Shown here one piece after another: positions 1-7,134 of a stretch of DNA of 64,000 bases; positions within the stretch are counted from its first letter, which is position 1; each line of letters starts with the position of its first letter. The translations under genes and the position numbers were made by a program. Under the pieces are notes generated by a model, which was not told the DNA's origin, ran no database searches, and worked only from the letters and a program-made list of their open reading frames with translations. This stretch comes from Streptosporangium brasiliense (GTDB taxonomy: Bacteria > Actinomycetota > Actinomycetes > Streptosporangiales > Streptosporangiaceae): positions 1,674,001-1,738,000 of the forward strand of contig NZ_JAUSRB010000002.1 in NCBI RefSeq assembly GCF_030811595.1. Direction: 5' to 3'.

Positions 1-1519
1 GTTGGGCGCGCTCGTCCAGCTCGGGCCGTACAGCGGCGATCTGCACGGCGGCGGAGATGACGGTAGAGGGCAGCATGTACTGGCCCTTGAACGGGCGCGG
101 CGTGGCCTGGCCGATCTGGACGAACCCGCAGCCCGGTCCGGGCAGGTCGGCGACGTTGACCGCCCGGTTGTGCTCATACATCAGGCCCAGCTCGGACTGG
201 TCTTGCACGTACATGGCGATCCGCACGTGCGACATCTTTTTGATCATCGGAGGCAGCACGTCGGAGGTCGAGCGCAGCGAGGAAGCGACAATCCGCACCG
301 CCGAGTCGCGGCCGATGCGCTGGATCTCCTCCAAGGCCTCGCGCAGCTCGCGCACCGACCGGTCGCCGGGGGAGACGGCCTCGGCGCCCTCGTCGAGGAA
401 GATGACGATCTCGGGCAGGTCGGGGGAGACCGGCATGAGGGTGGTGTCGGCGGCGATTTTGAGTTTCCGGGCGGAGGTCTTGCGGTCCTTGGCGATGCGC
501 AGCGCGGCCAGGGCCATGTCGAGCGCTTCGGCGGGGGTGGAGGCGGCCCAGTCAACCGCCGGCCGGTCGGTACGCCCGTCCAGCCAGGGTGCCAGCCACA
601 TCTGCGACAGGCTTCCGCCGTTGAGGTCGATGTGCCACACCAGCGCGTCCCGGCAGCGGGCCACTCCGGAGGTCAGCACGTTGAGCAGGATCGTCTTGCC
701 CGATCCGGTCTGGCCGATGACCAGGGCGGAGGCTTGGCGCATCGGGACCTGCACGACGTCGCCGTTGCGGTATTCGCCGATCTCGACCGGGTCGGTGATG
801 CTCGCGCTGGTCGTCAGCGGCGGGAACGGGACCTCCTCTTCCAGGCGGTTGACGGTGGACACGCGCAGCACGACGGCGGCGCGGTGCATGCCGGGGCCGA
901 CCTCCACTCCGCAGCCCTCGGGAAGCCGGGCGTCGGTGGCCAGCGCGTCGGCGGCGCCGGAGATCTGCGCCAGGGTGGAGCCTGCTCCGGGCAGGTCGAG
1001 GTGGACGTCGTAGCCGGTCCGGGTGGCCCACATGGTCACGTCGGTGACGGTGACCCGCAGGCGGCAGACCCGCTGGATGCGGGCTTCCCATTCGGCGCCG
1101 ATGCGGCTGGTGTGGCGCAGTACCAGAGCGGTACCGGGCCGCCGGGGTGCGCGGGGGGTGTGGCGGCCCAGCGGGGCCAGCAGACCGGCGGTCAGGGCGC
1201 CGATGCCCAGGGCGGCGAAGGTGTTGAGGTTCCATGGGGTGGTGGCCAGGGTGTAGGTCCACCAGGCGCCGGCGCCCAGCCAGCAGCCCAGCCGATACAG
1301 CAGCGAAGCGGGGCCGTGATCGTGGTGGGCACTGACCACGACCGTGCCCAGCGCGCCGGCGGCGGTGGCGGCGCCGCCCCAGATCGGGTTCAGGCCGGTC
1401 AGGTCGCCGATGCTCGCCAGCGCGGCCAGAGCGAGCGCGCCTTGGGCGGTCGCGCTGACCGTGCCGCGCGGGGTCAGGGACCAGTCGGGGCGCGGGGTGG
1501 GGGTCGTGGTGGTGCCCAC
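1..1519 (-). CDS. FtsK/SpoIIIE-like DNA translocase of an AICE (TraB/TraSA type), partial
   Basis: This is the N-terminal 506 residues of a P-loop DNA pump; the gene runs off the left edge of the window. I chose the GTG at 1519 because a purine-rich GGAAGGAG lies just upstream. Two or three hydrophobic segments occupy roughly residues 22-112, followed by a cytoplasmic ATPase. The Walker A motif GQTGSGKT is at about 269-276 and the Walker B EIVIFLDEGAE at about 370-380. Single FtsK-like proteins of this kind (TraB, TraSA) move double-stranded DNA between hyphae in conjugative plasmids and integrative elements of actinomycetes. It is the last visible gene of the minus-strand transfer operon, 44 bases downstream of its neighbour. 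The conjugative role is inferred from context and family; the ATPase motifs are seen directly. Confidence 0.85.
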   Translation of the reverse strand, partial: MGTTTTPTPRPDWSLTPRGTVSATAQGALALAALASIGDLTGLNPIWGGAATAAGALGTVVVSAHHDHGPASLLYRLGCWLGAGAWWTYTLATTPWNLNTFAALGIGALTAGLLAPLGRHTPRAPRRPGTALVLRHTSRIGAEWEARIQRVCRLRVTVTDVTMWATRTGYDVHLDLPGAGSTLAQISGAADALATDARLPEGCGVEVGPGMHRAAVVLRVSTVNRLEEEVPFPPLTTSASITDPVEIGEYRNGDVVQVPMRQASALVIGQTGSGKTILLNVLTSGVARCRDALVWHIDLNGGSLSQMWLAPWLDGRTDRPAVDWAASTPAEALDMALAALRIAKDRKTSARKLKIAADTTLMPVSPDLPEIVIFLDEGAEAVSPGDRSVRELREALEEIQRIGRDSAVRIVASSLRSTSDVLPPMIKKMSHVRIAMYVQDQSELGLMYEHNRAVNVADLPGPGCGFVQIGQATPRPFKGQYMLPSTVISAAVQIAAVRPELDERAQ

Positions 1520-1563
1520 CTTCGTGTCTCCTTCCGTGTCAGGTCGCGTCGGTCAGGGGCGGG

Positions 1564-1899
1564 TCAGACGTTCCACAGCGGTTCGTTGGTGCGCGGTGCC
1601 TCCTCGCGCTTGAGGTCGTCGGCGTGCGCCCGGCGAAACAGCGGCCCGATCTCCTCGGCCAGGCCCACCAGCTCGGCCTGAGCCTGATACAGGCGATGGA
1701 TCGCCTCGACCACGGCGGGGTCGATGGGGTATTCGGCCTGAAGGCGGGTGGTGTAGGTGCGGATCGCCAGCGCCACGTAGGCGGGTACCTCGGTGAGCTG
1801 GTCCAGCTCCCGGGAGACCACCCACATGTCGGCGGGCGCGTGGCTGGCGGCGGCGGCGTTCATCTCGGCGGCCGTGGCGGCCAGCGGGAAGGTGGTCAT
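1564..1899 (-). CDS. Hypothetical 111-aa element protein, probable independent start inside the larger frame
   Basis: The ATG at 1899 is preceded by CAGGAGG at ideal spacing, which argues that this segment is translated separately even though the upstream frame reads into it without a stop. The product (MTTFPLAATAAEMNAAAASH at its start) is a soluble, helix-rich protein with no recognisable catalytic motif. Its last residues (REEAPRTNEPLWNV) are hydrophilic. It sits directly ahead of the FtsK-like translocase gene. I recognise no named family. Either the two parts are made as one fused protein plus a short form, or the upstream stop codon has been lost by mutation. Confidence 0.5.
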   Translation of the reverse strand: MTTFPLAATAAEMNAAAASHAPADMWVVSRELDQLTEVPAYVALAIRTYTTRLQAEYPIDPAVVEAIHRLYQAQAELVGLAEEIGPLFRRAHADDLKREEAPRTNEPLWNV

Positions 1900-3348
1900 G
1901 GCGCGGGTCCTCCTGTAGGTGCTGGTTGGTGCGGTGTAGGGGTGACGGCGCCGATCCGAGCCGGTCGCCGTGGTCTTGGCCTGGCCGGCCGACTCGTCCC
2001 AGTCGTCAGGCGGGTCGTTCGGCGCGCAGTAGAAGCGGATCTTGAAGCCGCACGGGCAGGTGACCCAGATCTCCTGCTCCTCGCTGGGGATGGTTGCCGT
2101 GTGCTTGGTTCCGCAGCGCGGGCACTCGGCGCCCACAGTGAGGGCCGGGTCGCCGTCACCCGAGACCTCCGCAGTCGTCTCGGGTGCGTCGCCGGGGTTG
2201 TTCTCGGTCATGGTTTCGGACGTGGCTTTGCGGGTCTCGCGGTGGCGCCACCAGCCGGTCAGCCAGGCCACCAGCGCCACCAGCCCGGCGGTCATCTCCG
2301 CATCCCACCGGCGTGCGCCGGACCGGGCGGTGAGCGCGGCGCGGCGCGCGGCGCCGAATCCGCGGGCGGTACGGGCGGCGGCCCACGCGGCGCTCGCTCT
2401 CTGGCCGGTGCGCCGGTCGGCCCACGCCCCAGCACGGCCAGCGTGCCGCCGGGCGGTGCGGCCCGCTTGGCGCATGCCGCGTCCGGTGGCGGCCATCGCC
2501 CGGCGGGTGCCTCGGCCGGTGGCTGAAAAGGCGCGGCTTGCCCGGTGCCCGGTCGCTCGGTCGGCCCACGCTCCGGCGCGCCGGGCATCGCGTCCGGTCG
2601 CCCGTACGGCGCCGCCGACCTGGCGGGCGCCTCGGCGGGTCGCCCGTATGGCGCCACCGGCCGCGCGCCGGATGCCATGCTTGCTGTAGCCCGCCCGGTC
2701 CCGGCGGCTCCGGCGCCTGGCAGACGGCGAACCCGCCTTACCGGTCTCGGCGCCCGTACGGCCGGTGCGCTTTGTCGTACGGGCCGCACCTCCGTACGGC
2801 GTGCCGGACGCTCCGCCGTACGGGGCGCGTCCCTGACCGGTCCGCGCCCGGTCCGTACCGTGGGCGGCTGAGGCCACCGGAGCCGACCGTGCGCCGGAAC
2901 GGCCCCGGCGGCCCAGCAGCCCGCCCGTACGGCCGGCGCTGCCGGACGACGCACTTCCCGTACCGCCCGTACGGCCAGCACCGCGCCGCCTCTGCTCGGA
3001 CGATCTACTCGCCCCCGGTGGGCGGGCCGTACGGTCCCGGCGCCGGCGCCGGAGGTAGGCCAGTGCTCCACCCCCGGCGGCGGCGCTTCCGGCGGCCAGG
3101 CCCCACGGCCCGGCGAGCTGGTACAGCCCCGTCAGCACAGCGGTGGCGGCCGACAGTCCCCCGGCGGCCAGTTGCCCGGCGGGCACTCCCCGCTTGGACT
3201 GGTCGCCCTCGCCCTGCGCGGACTGTTCGGCGCTGTGCTGCGCAGGGTCGCCAGGCGTCTCGGTGGCGGATGCGACCGGCTGAACGGCCTGCTCATCGAG
3301 GGTGGGTGCGGCGGGCGCCTCGGGTTCGACGGCGTGTTCGGCGGTCAT
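1564..3348 (-). CDS. Long basic membrane/zinc-ribbon protein of the element, probably a fused reading frame
   Basis: This is an open frame of 594 codons that I cannot assign to a named family. In order it holds an acidic N-terminus (1-55), a hydrophobic segment (about 60-98), a long Arg/Ala/Gly-rich stretch with repeated blocks of the AGAWADR.TG.RAS type, a second short hydrophobic segment (TAGLVALVAWLTGWW), a zinc ribbon with CPRC and CPC-G cysteines, and a C-terminal 111-residue module. That last module begins at an ATG (1899) with its own strong AGGAGG site, so the frame may represent two genes whose separating stop has been lost. The ATG overlaps the stop of the DUF2637 gene by four bases, which indicates translational coupling. 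A role in transfer, such as an Spd-like or TraB-accessory protein, is only inferred. Confidence 0.6.
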   Translation of the reverse strand: MTAEHAVEPEAPAAPTLDEQAVQPVASATETPGDPAQHSAEQSAQGEGDQSKRGVPAGQLAAGGLSAATAVLTGLYQLAGPWGLAAGSAAAGGGALAYLRRRRRDRTARPPGASRSSEQRRRGAGRTGGTGSASSGSAGRTGGLLGRRGRSGARSAPVASAAHGTDRARTGQGRAPYGGASGTPYGGAARTTKRTGRTGAETGKAGSPSARRRSRRDRAGYSKHGIRRAAGGAIRATRRGARQVGGAVRATGRDARRAGAWADRATGHRASRAFSATGRGTRRAMAATGRGMRQAGRTARRHAGRAGAWADRRTGQRASAAWAAARTARGFGAARRAALTARSGARRWDAEMTAGLVALVAWLTGWWRHRETRKATSETMTENNPGDAPETTAEVSGDGDPALTVGAECPRCGTKHTATIPSEEQEIWVTCPCGFKIRFYCAPNDPPDDWDESAGQAKTTATGSDRRRHPYTAPTSTYRRTRAMTTFPLAATAAEMNAAAASHAPADMWVVSRELDQLTEVPAYVALAIRTYTTRLQAEYPIDPAVVEAIHRLYQAQAELVGLAEEIGPLFRRAHADDLKREEAPRTNEPLWNV

Positions 3349-4298
3349 CGATGCTCACCTCCGGCGGCGGACTCGCCGTGCGACAGGACGGCGAGCGGGC
3401 GGGCCTCCGGCTCTGTGAGATCGGCCGGGGCGGTGCCGGTGGCGACCAGCGCCAGCGCCTCGGCCGTGATCGGCGACGGGGTGTCGCTGGCGGCGAACTC
3501 GCGGGCCTCACGTACGGCCTTCTCACACCACGAGCGGCGATAGCCCGACCGCTCCTCCAGTACGGGATAGTCCGGCTCCCACGTACGGCCTTCGACCTCG
3601 GCCTGCCAGATCTCGGCGATCAGTCCGGCGATGAACGCTCCACGGTCCATCCGCCCGTACGGGGTCGCGGGCTGCTTGGCCGTACGGTCGGCCCGTACGG
3701 ACGCCAGCTCCACCACCTCCGTACGGGGCGACTCCGTAGGGGCGGAGGCGATCGCCCGGGGCGCGTCCGAAGCGACGGCGAGCGCGGGTGCCGAGACAGC
3801 GGGCGACACCTCCTCGGTACGGGGCAGCGGTTCGGTCCGTACGGGCTGCGACTCCTGCTCCGTAGCGGCGGGCGCCGGTACGGTGTCGCCGGAGCGCAGC
3901 GCGACCAGATGCGACAGCAGCCCGATCGTGATCGGCGGGACGACGGACACCGCGACCACCAGCACCCAGGCCGGCAGGTGCAGCGCGCCGGCCTCGATGG
4001 CGTGGTAGACGACGTTGCCGACCACGCTCATCACGATCGCCGCTGTCGCGTTGCCGGCGGCGTGCTTGCGCACTCGGGCCGATCGGGTGGACTTCGACAG
4101 CCAGATGCGGGTGGAGGTGATGCCGTAGGCGTCCACCATCACCGGCAGCAGCAGAGCGAGTTGATCGCCCCAGGCGGCGAGTTTGGCCAGACCGGCCAGC
4201 GCGCTGGCGCTGGAGACCAGCGCGGCCAGCGCCACCACGGCGATCCCAAGATCGGCTACCCAGTCGCGGCGGCCGACCGTACGTGGTGTGATGGTCAT
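3345..4298 (-). CDS. DUF2637 domain membrane protein
   Basis: This 317-residue protein starts with about four hydrophobic segments (residues 15-55, 82-104, 110-135) and continues in a charged, proline-rich cytoplasmic tail that ends in a helix-turn-helix-like region (GYRRSWCEKAVREAREFAASD). The N-terminal part matches the DUF2637 family, which is common in actinomycete plasmids and integrative elements next to FtsK-like pumps and is often called an SpdB-like spread protein. Its start ATG overlaps the stop of the zinc-binding gene upstream by four bases, and its stop overlaps the next start in the same way. The family call is firm from composition and context; a function in intra-mycelial plasmid spread is inferred. 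Confidence 0.75.
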   Translation of the reverse strand: MTITPRTVGRRDWVADLGIAVVALAALVSSASALAGLAKLAAWGDQLALLLPVMVDAYGITSTRIWLSKSTRSARVRKHAAGNATAAIVMSVVGNVVYHAIEAGALHLPAWVLVVAVSVVPPITIGLLSHLVALRSGDTVPAPAATEQESQPVRTEPLPRTEEVSPAVSAPALAVASDAPRAIASAPTESPRTEVVELASVRADRTAKQPATPYGRMDRGAFIAGLIAEIWQAEVEGRTWEPDYPVLEERSGYRRSWCEKAVREAREFAASDTPSPITAEALALVATGTAPADLTEPEARPLAVLSHGESAAGGEHR

Positions 4299-4681
4299 GC
4301 GGCCACCCCCGCCGTCTCGGCGCAGTCCAGGCAGGTGCCCAGGTGGCGCGGCAGCACATATCCGGCGTCGCGCCCGCAGTCGGGGCAGGTACGGCGGGCG
4401 GCATTGGCCTTCGCCAGCGCCTCCAACTGCCGGGGCGTCGCGGTGCGCTTGGGCAGCGCGAACCGGCGGTCATACAGGTAGGCCGCGCGGACCCCGGGGG
4501 CGCCGTGCCGGCGCGAGGTCCACAGGATCTGCGCCTGGACACCTTGCCCGCCGGGCCGCAGCCCTTCGGCGGTGAGCTGGCGCAGCGTGAGCAGGTGCGT
4601 CGGCGCCATCCGCCATGGGTAGGTGGGGATGCTGTGACGCTCCCCGGCAGGGTCCCAGAAGCGGGCACGGATGCGGCTCAT
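4295..4681 (-). CDS. RRQRL-motif zinc-binding protein
   Basis: The product is 128 aa. Its N-terminus (FWDPAGERHSIPTYPWRMAP) and the central leucine/arginine-rich stretch LLTLRQLTAEGLRPGGQG resemble small actinomycete element proteins named for an RRQRL motif. The C-terminus carries two cysteine pairs (CPDCG and CLDCA) separated by about 16 residues, a likely zinc ribbon. I chose the ATG at 4681 because it shares its A with the TGA of the M48 gene upstream; a longer frame reading back to 5110 is an artefact. It may bind DNA or another transfer protein. The zinc site is seen in the sequence and the rest is inference. Confidence 0.75.
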   Translation of the reverse strand: MSRIRARFWDPAGERHSIPTYPWRMAPTHLLTLRQLTAEGLRPGGQGVQAQILWTSRRHGAPGVRAAYLYDRRFALPKRTATPRQLEALAKANAARRTCPDCGRDAGYVLPRHLGTCLDCAETAGVAA

Positions 4682-5421
4682 CACGCGCCCACCCCCGTGC
4701 CGTCCGAGCAGCCCAGCCCGCACGCCGTGCAGGTGAAACCGGGCGCGACGGTGGGGGTGGGGGTGCGCTGCCACAGCAGTGCCCAGCGCAGACGGCGGGC
4801 CGGGCGGCCGGTGGCCAGGGTGCGGCGCCGGGCGCGCGCACTGGGGTGACCGTCGAAGAGCCAGCCGATCAGCCGGTAGCCGGGGGGTTCGTCGGCCAGG
4901 TCGGCCAGCGCCGCGGCGACCAGGCGCCGGCCGGGCAACCCGGCAGCGTCCAGCAGTCGCACCGCATGGGTGTCGGCGTCGTATTCCTGTAGCCGCTCCC
5001 GGCGGGCACTGGCCAAAGCCGCGGTCAGCACGACGCAGACCAGAACGGCCAAGATCAGCAGGGGCAAGCGCATGACCAAGCCGCTCAGCAGCGCGGCCTT
5101 GGCCAGCCACACCGGGCTGTGCCAGAACGGTCGGGTATCGCCGTGGTCGAGGGCGTGGTGGGCGATCTCGTGGGCCAGCACGCCATACAGCGGCAGCGAG
5201 TTCGAATCGGCCAGCAGGTCGGCGCCCAGGTCAACGTGCGGGGCGCGGTCGCATCGGCTCCCGAAAGCTTCGGCGTTGCCGCCCAGGTCGGGGGTGACGC
5301 GGATCAGCAGGCCGGGCAACTGCGCGCAGTGGCGCAACGCGCACACCAGCTCGGCCAGGCCAGGCAGGTCGGTGGGCTCGCTGTAGGAGACGGTGGGGAT
5401 GTGAGTAGGGGCGATGGTCAT
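4681..5421 (-). CDS. M48-family membrane metallopeptidase (HtpX-like)
   Basis: This 246-residue protein carries the zincin signature HEIAHHALDHG at residues 84-94, a downstream EYDAD motif that provides the third zinc ligand, and a hydrophobic hairpin at about 105-140. These are the features of M48 peptidases. The C-terminal tail adds a cysteine pair (CTACGLGC). The GTG three codons upstream lies too close to the GAGGAGG site, so the ATG at 5421 with 8-base spacing is the better start. The gene lies in the element operon and overlaps its downstream neighbour by one base. M48-like proteases recur in actinomycete integrative elements; their substrate is unknown. They might act on cell-envelope proteins during transfer. 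Confidence 0.8.
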   Translation of the reverse strand: MTIAPTHIPTVSYSEPTDLPGLAELVCALRHCAQLPGLLIRVTPDLGGNAEAFGSRCDRAPHVDLGADLLADSNSLPLYGVLAHEIAHHALDHGDTRPFWHSPVWLAKAALLSGLVMRLPLLILAVLVCVVLTAALASARRERLQEYDADTHAVRLLDAAGLPGRRLVAAALADLADEPPGYRLIGWLFDGHPSARARRRTLATGRPARRLRWALLWQRTPTPTVAPGFTCTACGLGCSDGTGVGA

Positions 5422-5439
5422 GGGGGTCACCTCCTCGGC

Positions 5440-5610
5440 TCAGAGGCCGGACTGGGAACGGATGAGGATGCGGCAGGTGCCGCACCGGGCGACGGAGCGG
5501 GCGCCGTGGGAGCGGCAGATCTCCACCTGCGCGCGGGCCGTACGGCAGCGCGGGCACCAGGTGGCGCCGTGGTGCTCGGTCGCGCAGTCAAGGCACTGAA
5601 AGCGGCCCAT
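5440..5610 (-). CDS. Small 56-aa zinc-ribbon protein
   Basis: The short frame from ATG 5610 to TGA 5440 encodes a protein that begins MGRFQCLDC and holds three CxxC pairs (CLDC, CPRC, CGTC) plus another cysteine, so about half of it should fold around one or two zinc ions. A GAGGTGG site precedes the start, which lies one base after the WhiB stop codon. This tight packing inside the operon supports a real gene despite its size. Similar tiny zinc-ribbon proteins recur in actinomycete mobile elements, but I know of no assigned function. Confidence 0.65.
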   Translation of the reverse strand: MGRFQCLDCATEHHGATWCPRCRTARAQVEICRSHGARSVARCGTCRILIRSQSGL

Positions 5611-5611
5611 G

Positions 5612-5968
5612 TCAGGCCACCTCGGCGCGCTGCTCGGCCAGCCCGACCGTGGCCAGCAGGTCGGCCAGCTCGTTGACCTCGGCAGCGGTCAGACCCGCCC
5701 ACACCCCGTCGTCGGGGCGCAGACGCACCGCGCGGTTCAGGCACAGCGCCCGGACCGGGCACTCGGCGCAGACCTCGCGGGCCACCTGCTCGCGGGCGGC
5801 CCGCTCGTCGGCCGGCTCGCCGGTGAAGGCGTCCGGGCCGGTGTGCAGCTCGGGGTCAGCTCCACACAGCGCGTCCTCGGCCAACTGCTGCGACATGCCG
5901 TCGGTGATGGCGTCGAAGAGGATCAGGGCGGGGTGAGCGGCGGGGAACGGGATGGCGAGAGTACTCAT
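5612..5968 (-). CDS. WhiB-family iron-sulfur transcription regulator
   Basis: The product is 118 aa. It shows the WhiB pattern: a first cysteine in ALCGADPELH, then VCAECPVRALC giving the other three ligands of the [4Fe-4S] cluster, and the G-V-W-A-G-L turn (a variant of the usual G[VI]WGG) ahead of a short helical tail. I start at the ATG at 5968, which overlaps the stop of the 45-aa gene upstream by four bases; further upstream the frame lacks WhiB similarity. WhiB proteins work with sigma factors at promoters, and element-borne copies may control transfer or the host response. The call is secure; its targets are unknown. Confidence 0.88.
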   Translation of the reverse strand: MSTLAIPFPAAHPALILFDAITDGMSQQLAEDALCGADPELHTGPDAFTGEPADERAAREQVAREVCAECPVRALCLNRAVRLRPDDGVWAGLTAAEVNELADLLATVGLAEQRAEVA

Positions 5969-6102
5969 CGGTGCCCCCCGCACTGACCGGTGCCGTCGCA
6001 GACACCGCAGATCTGAGTGGAGGTCATCCATCCACCACCGCCGCAGCAGTGGCAGGGGCAGGGGTCCCGGTGCATGTTGGCCGGGGCTGTGAGGTGGGAC
6101 AT
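5965..6102 (-). CDS. Small 45-aa CxxC zinc protein, first gene of the element operon
   Basis: This short frame (MSHLTAPANMHRDPCPCHCC at the start) contains a DnaJ-type cysteine/glycine pattern: CPCHCCGGGG followed by CGVCDGTGQCGG. That is two closely spaced metal-binding half sites. An AGAGAGG site lies 10 bases before the ATG, and the stop overlaps the WhiB start as ATGA. It is the promoter-proximal gene of the minus-strand operon. I do not recognise a named family beyond a likely zinc finger. Its small size makes it easy to miss in annotation. Confidence 0.6.
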   Translation of the reverse strand: MSHLTAPANMHRDPCPCHCCGGGGWMTSTQICGVCDGTGQCGGHR

Positions 6103-6223
6103 GCTGGTAGCGCCTCTCTTGAGGTGCCGGGATGCGGATCTGGTTTGGCGACTGGCCGCATCCCGGCTTTTCAATTGGCTGTTCGACTCGATCTGACGAG
6201 GCAGGTATGCTGCCGAATTGAAA

Positions 6224-6239
6224 CGTCAAACGTTTGTCG
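6224..6239. promoter_or_regulatory. Operator half-copy, CAAACGTTTG core
   Basis: The core CAAACGTTTG (6227-6236) is a perfect 10-bp palindrome identical to the core of the larger site at 6278-6301, and the flanking bases match partially. It lies downstream of the minus-strand promoter. Together the two sites look like paired binding sites for the adjacent GntR-family protein. Confidence 0.55.
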
Positions 6240-6248
6240 ATAGCTCTG

Positions 6249-6277
6249 ATGATGAACCCGTCGGACCCTGCTGTCAA
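6249..6277 (-). promoter_or_regulatory. Probable promoter of the element's transfer operon
   Basis: Reading the minus strand, a perfect TTGACA (6277-6272) is followed after 17 bases by CATCAT (6254-6249), which matches the -10 consensus at four of six positions. It lies between the two palindromic operators, one touching the -35 and one downstream of the start point. It points at the 45-aa gene and the whole zinc/WhiB/transfer operon. This arrangement would give tight repression by the divergent GntR protein. Confidence 0.55.
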
Positions 6278-6301
6278 TAAACATCAAACGTTTGATGTTT
6301 A
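6278..6301. promoter_or_regulatory. 24-bp perfect palindrome, probable GntR/KorSA operator
   Basis: The arms TAAACATCAAA and TTTGATGTTTA flank a central CG and form a perfect 24-bp inverted repeat. It sits 33 bases before the GntR gene start and abuts the -35 box of the divergent operon. In the pSAM2 element the GntR-family repressor KorSA controls transfer and replication genes through such palindromes; the assignment here is by analogy. Confidence 0.65.
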
Positions 6302-6334
6302 ACCCGAGAGAACGACTCGGACAAAGAGGGAGAA

Positions 6335-7099
6335 ATGGGCTACCCGAGCAAGTTGGGCTTCCGTCAGATCGCTGCCCAGATGCGGGAAGAGATCGTGAGC
6401 GGCGTCTACCCGCCTGCCACGGTCTTCCCGGCTGAGCCGGTACTCGCCGAGCGGTACGGCGCGTCACGGAGCTTGGTCAACAGGGCAATGCAGGTACTCG
6501 CAGCAGAGGGCATGATCCGCCCTCGTCAAGGGAGGGGAACCATGGTCACCTACATTCCGCCGATGCTGCACTCACCGGCGCGCTACTCACGCGAGGTCCG
6601 CGAAAGCGGACAGGCCCGCGGCGCGTTCGACGCGGAGGTACGCGCGGCAGGACTCGAACCGCAGCACGAGATCACGACCGAGCGGGCCATCCCACCGGAC
6701 GAGGTCGCCGATGTCCTCGGGCTGACGCGGGGCGAAGAGAACGCCCTCGTTCGCCGGAGGCGCCTGCTCGCCTCGGGTATCCCTGTGCGCTTGAACGCCT
6801 CCTGGTTCCCGCTGTCCATCGCTGAGGGAACCGTCCTGGAAGAGGCAGGACCAGTCATCCACGGTGGCGTCAAGTCGGCGCTGGCCGAACTGGGCTACCC
6901 GCAGACCGAGGCGACCGAGCGCGTCATCGTCCGGCCTCCCACGGAGGTGGAAGCCGACGCCCTGGAGATCAGCCCGGAGCGGACCGTTTTCGAGATCATC
7001 CATGTCGGCAGGACCGAAGGCGGGCAGGCTGTGGAGGTGACCATCACGGTCACACCTGCTCACTACCTGGTGATCGAAAACACCTTTCCGCTTGCCTGA
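6335..7099 (+). CDS. GntR-family regulator with UTRA domain (KorSA-like)
   Basis: This 254-residue protein has an N-terminal winged helix (about 10-75, with LAERYGASRSLVNRAMQVLA as the recognition region) and a C-terminal UTRA effector-binding domain (about 95-250) of the HutC subfamily. An AGAGGGAGA site immediately precedes the ATG. The gene lies divergent from the transfer operon, and two CAAACGTTTG-core palindromes occupy the spacer. The most economical reading is a repressor of transfer that also controls itself, as KorSA does in pSAM2. The ligand, if any, is unknown. The family is certain; the regulatory circuit is inferred. Confidence 0.85.
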   Translation: MGYPSKLGFRQIAAQMREEIVSGVYPPATVFPAEPVLAERYGASRSLVNRAMQVLAAEGMIRPRQGRGTMVTYIPPMLHSPARYSREVRESGQARGAFDAEVRAAGLEPQHEITTERAIPPDEVADVLGLTRGEENALVRRRRLLASGIPVRLNASWFPLSIAEGTVLEEAGPVIHGGVKSALAELGYPQTEATERVIVRPPTEVEADALEISPERTVFEIIHVGRTEGGQAVEVTITVTPAHYLVIENTFPLA

Positions 7100-7134
7100 T
7101 ACGGCCTGAACACGACCCGATCGGAGACGATGCG

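Noticed and set aside
2538..4481. Long plus-strand open frame opposite the element operon
   Set aside because: The frame is Arg/Pro-rich, has no recognisable domain, and lies antisense to genes with clear domains and coupled starts; it results from high GC.
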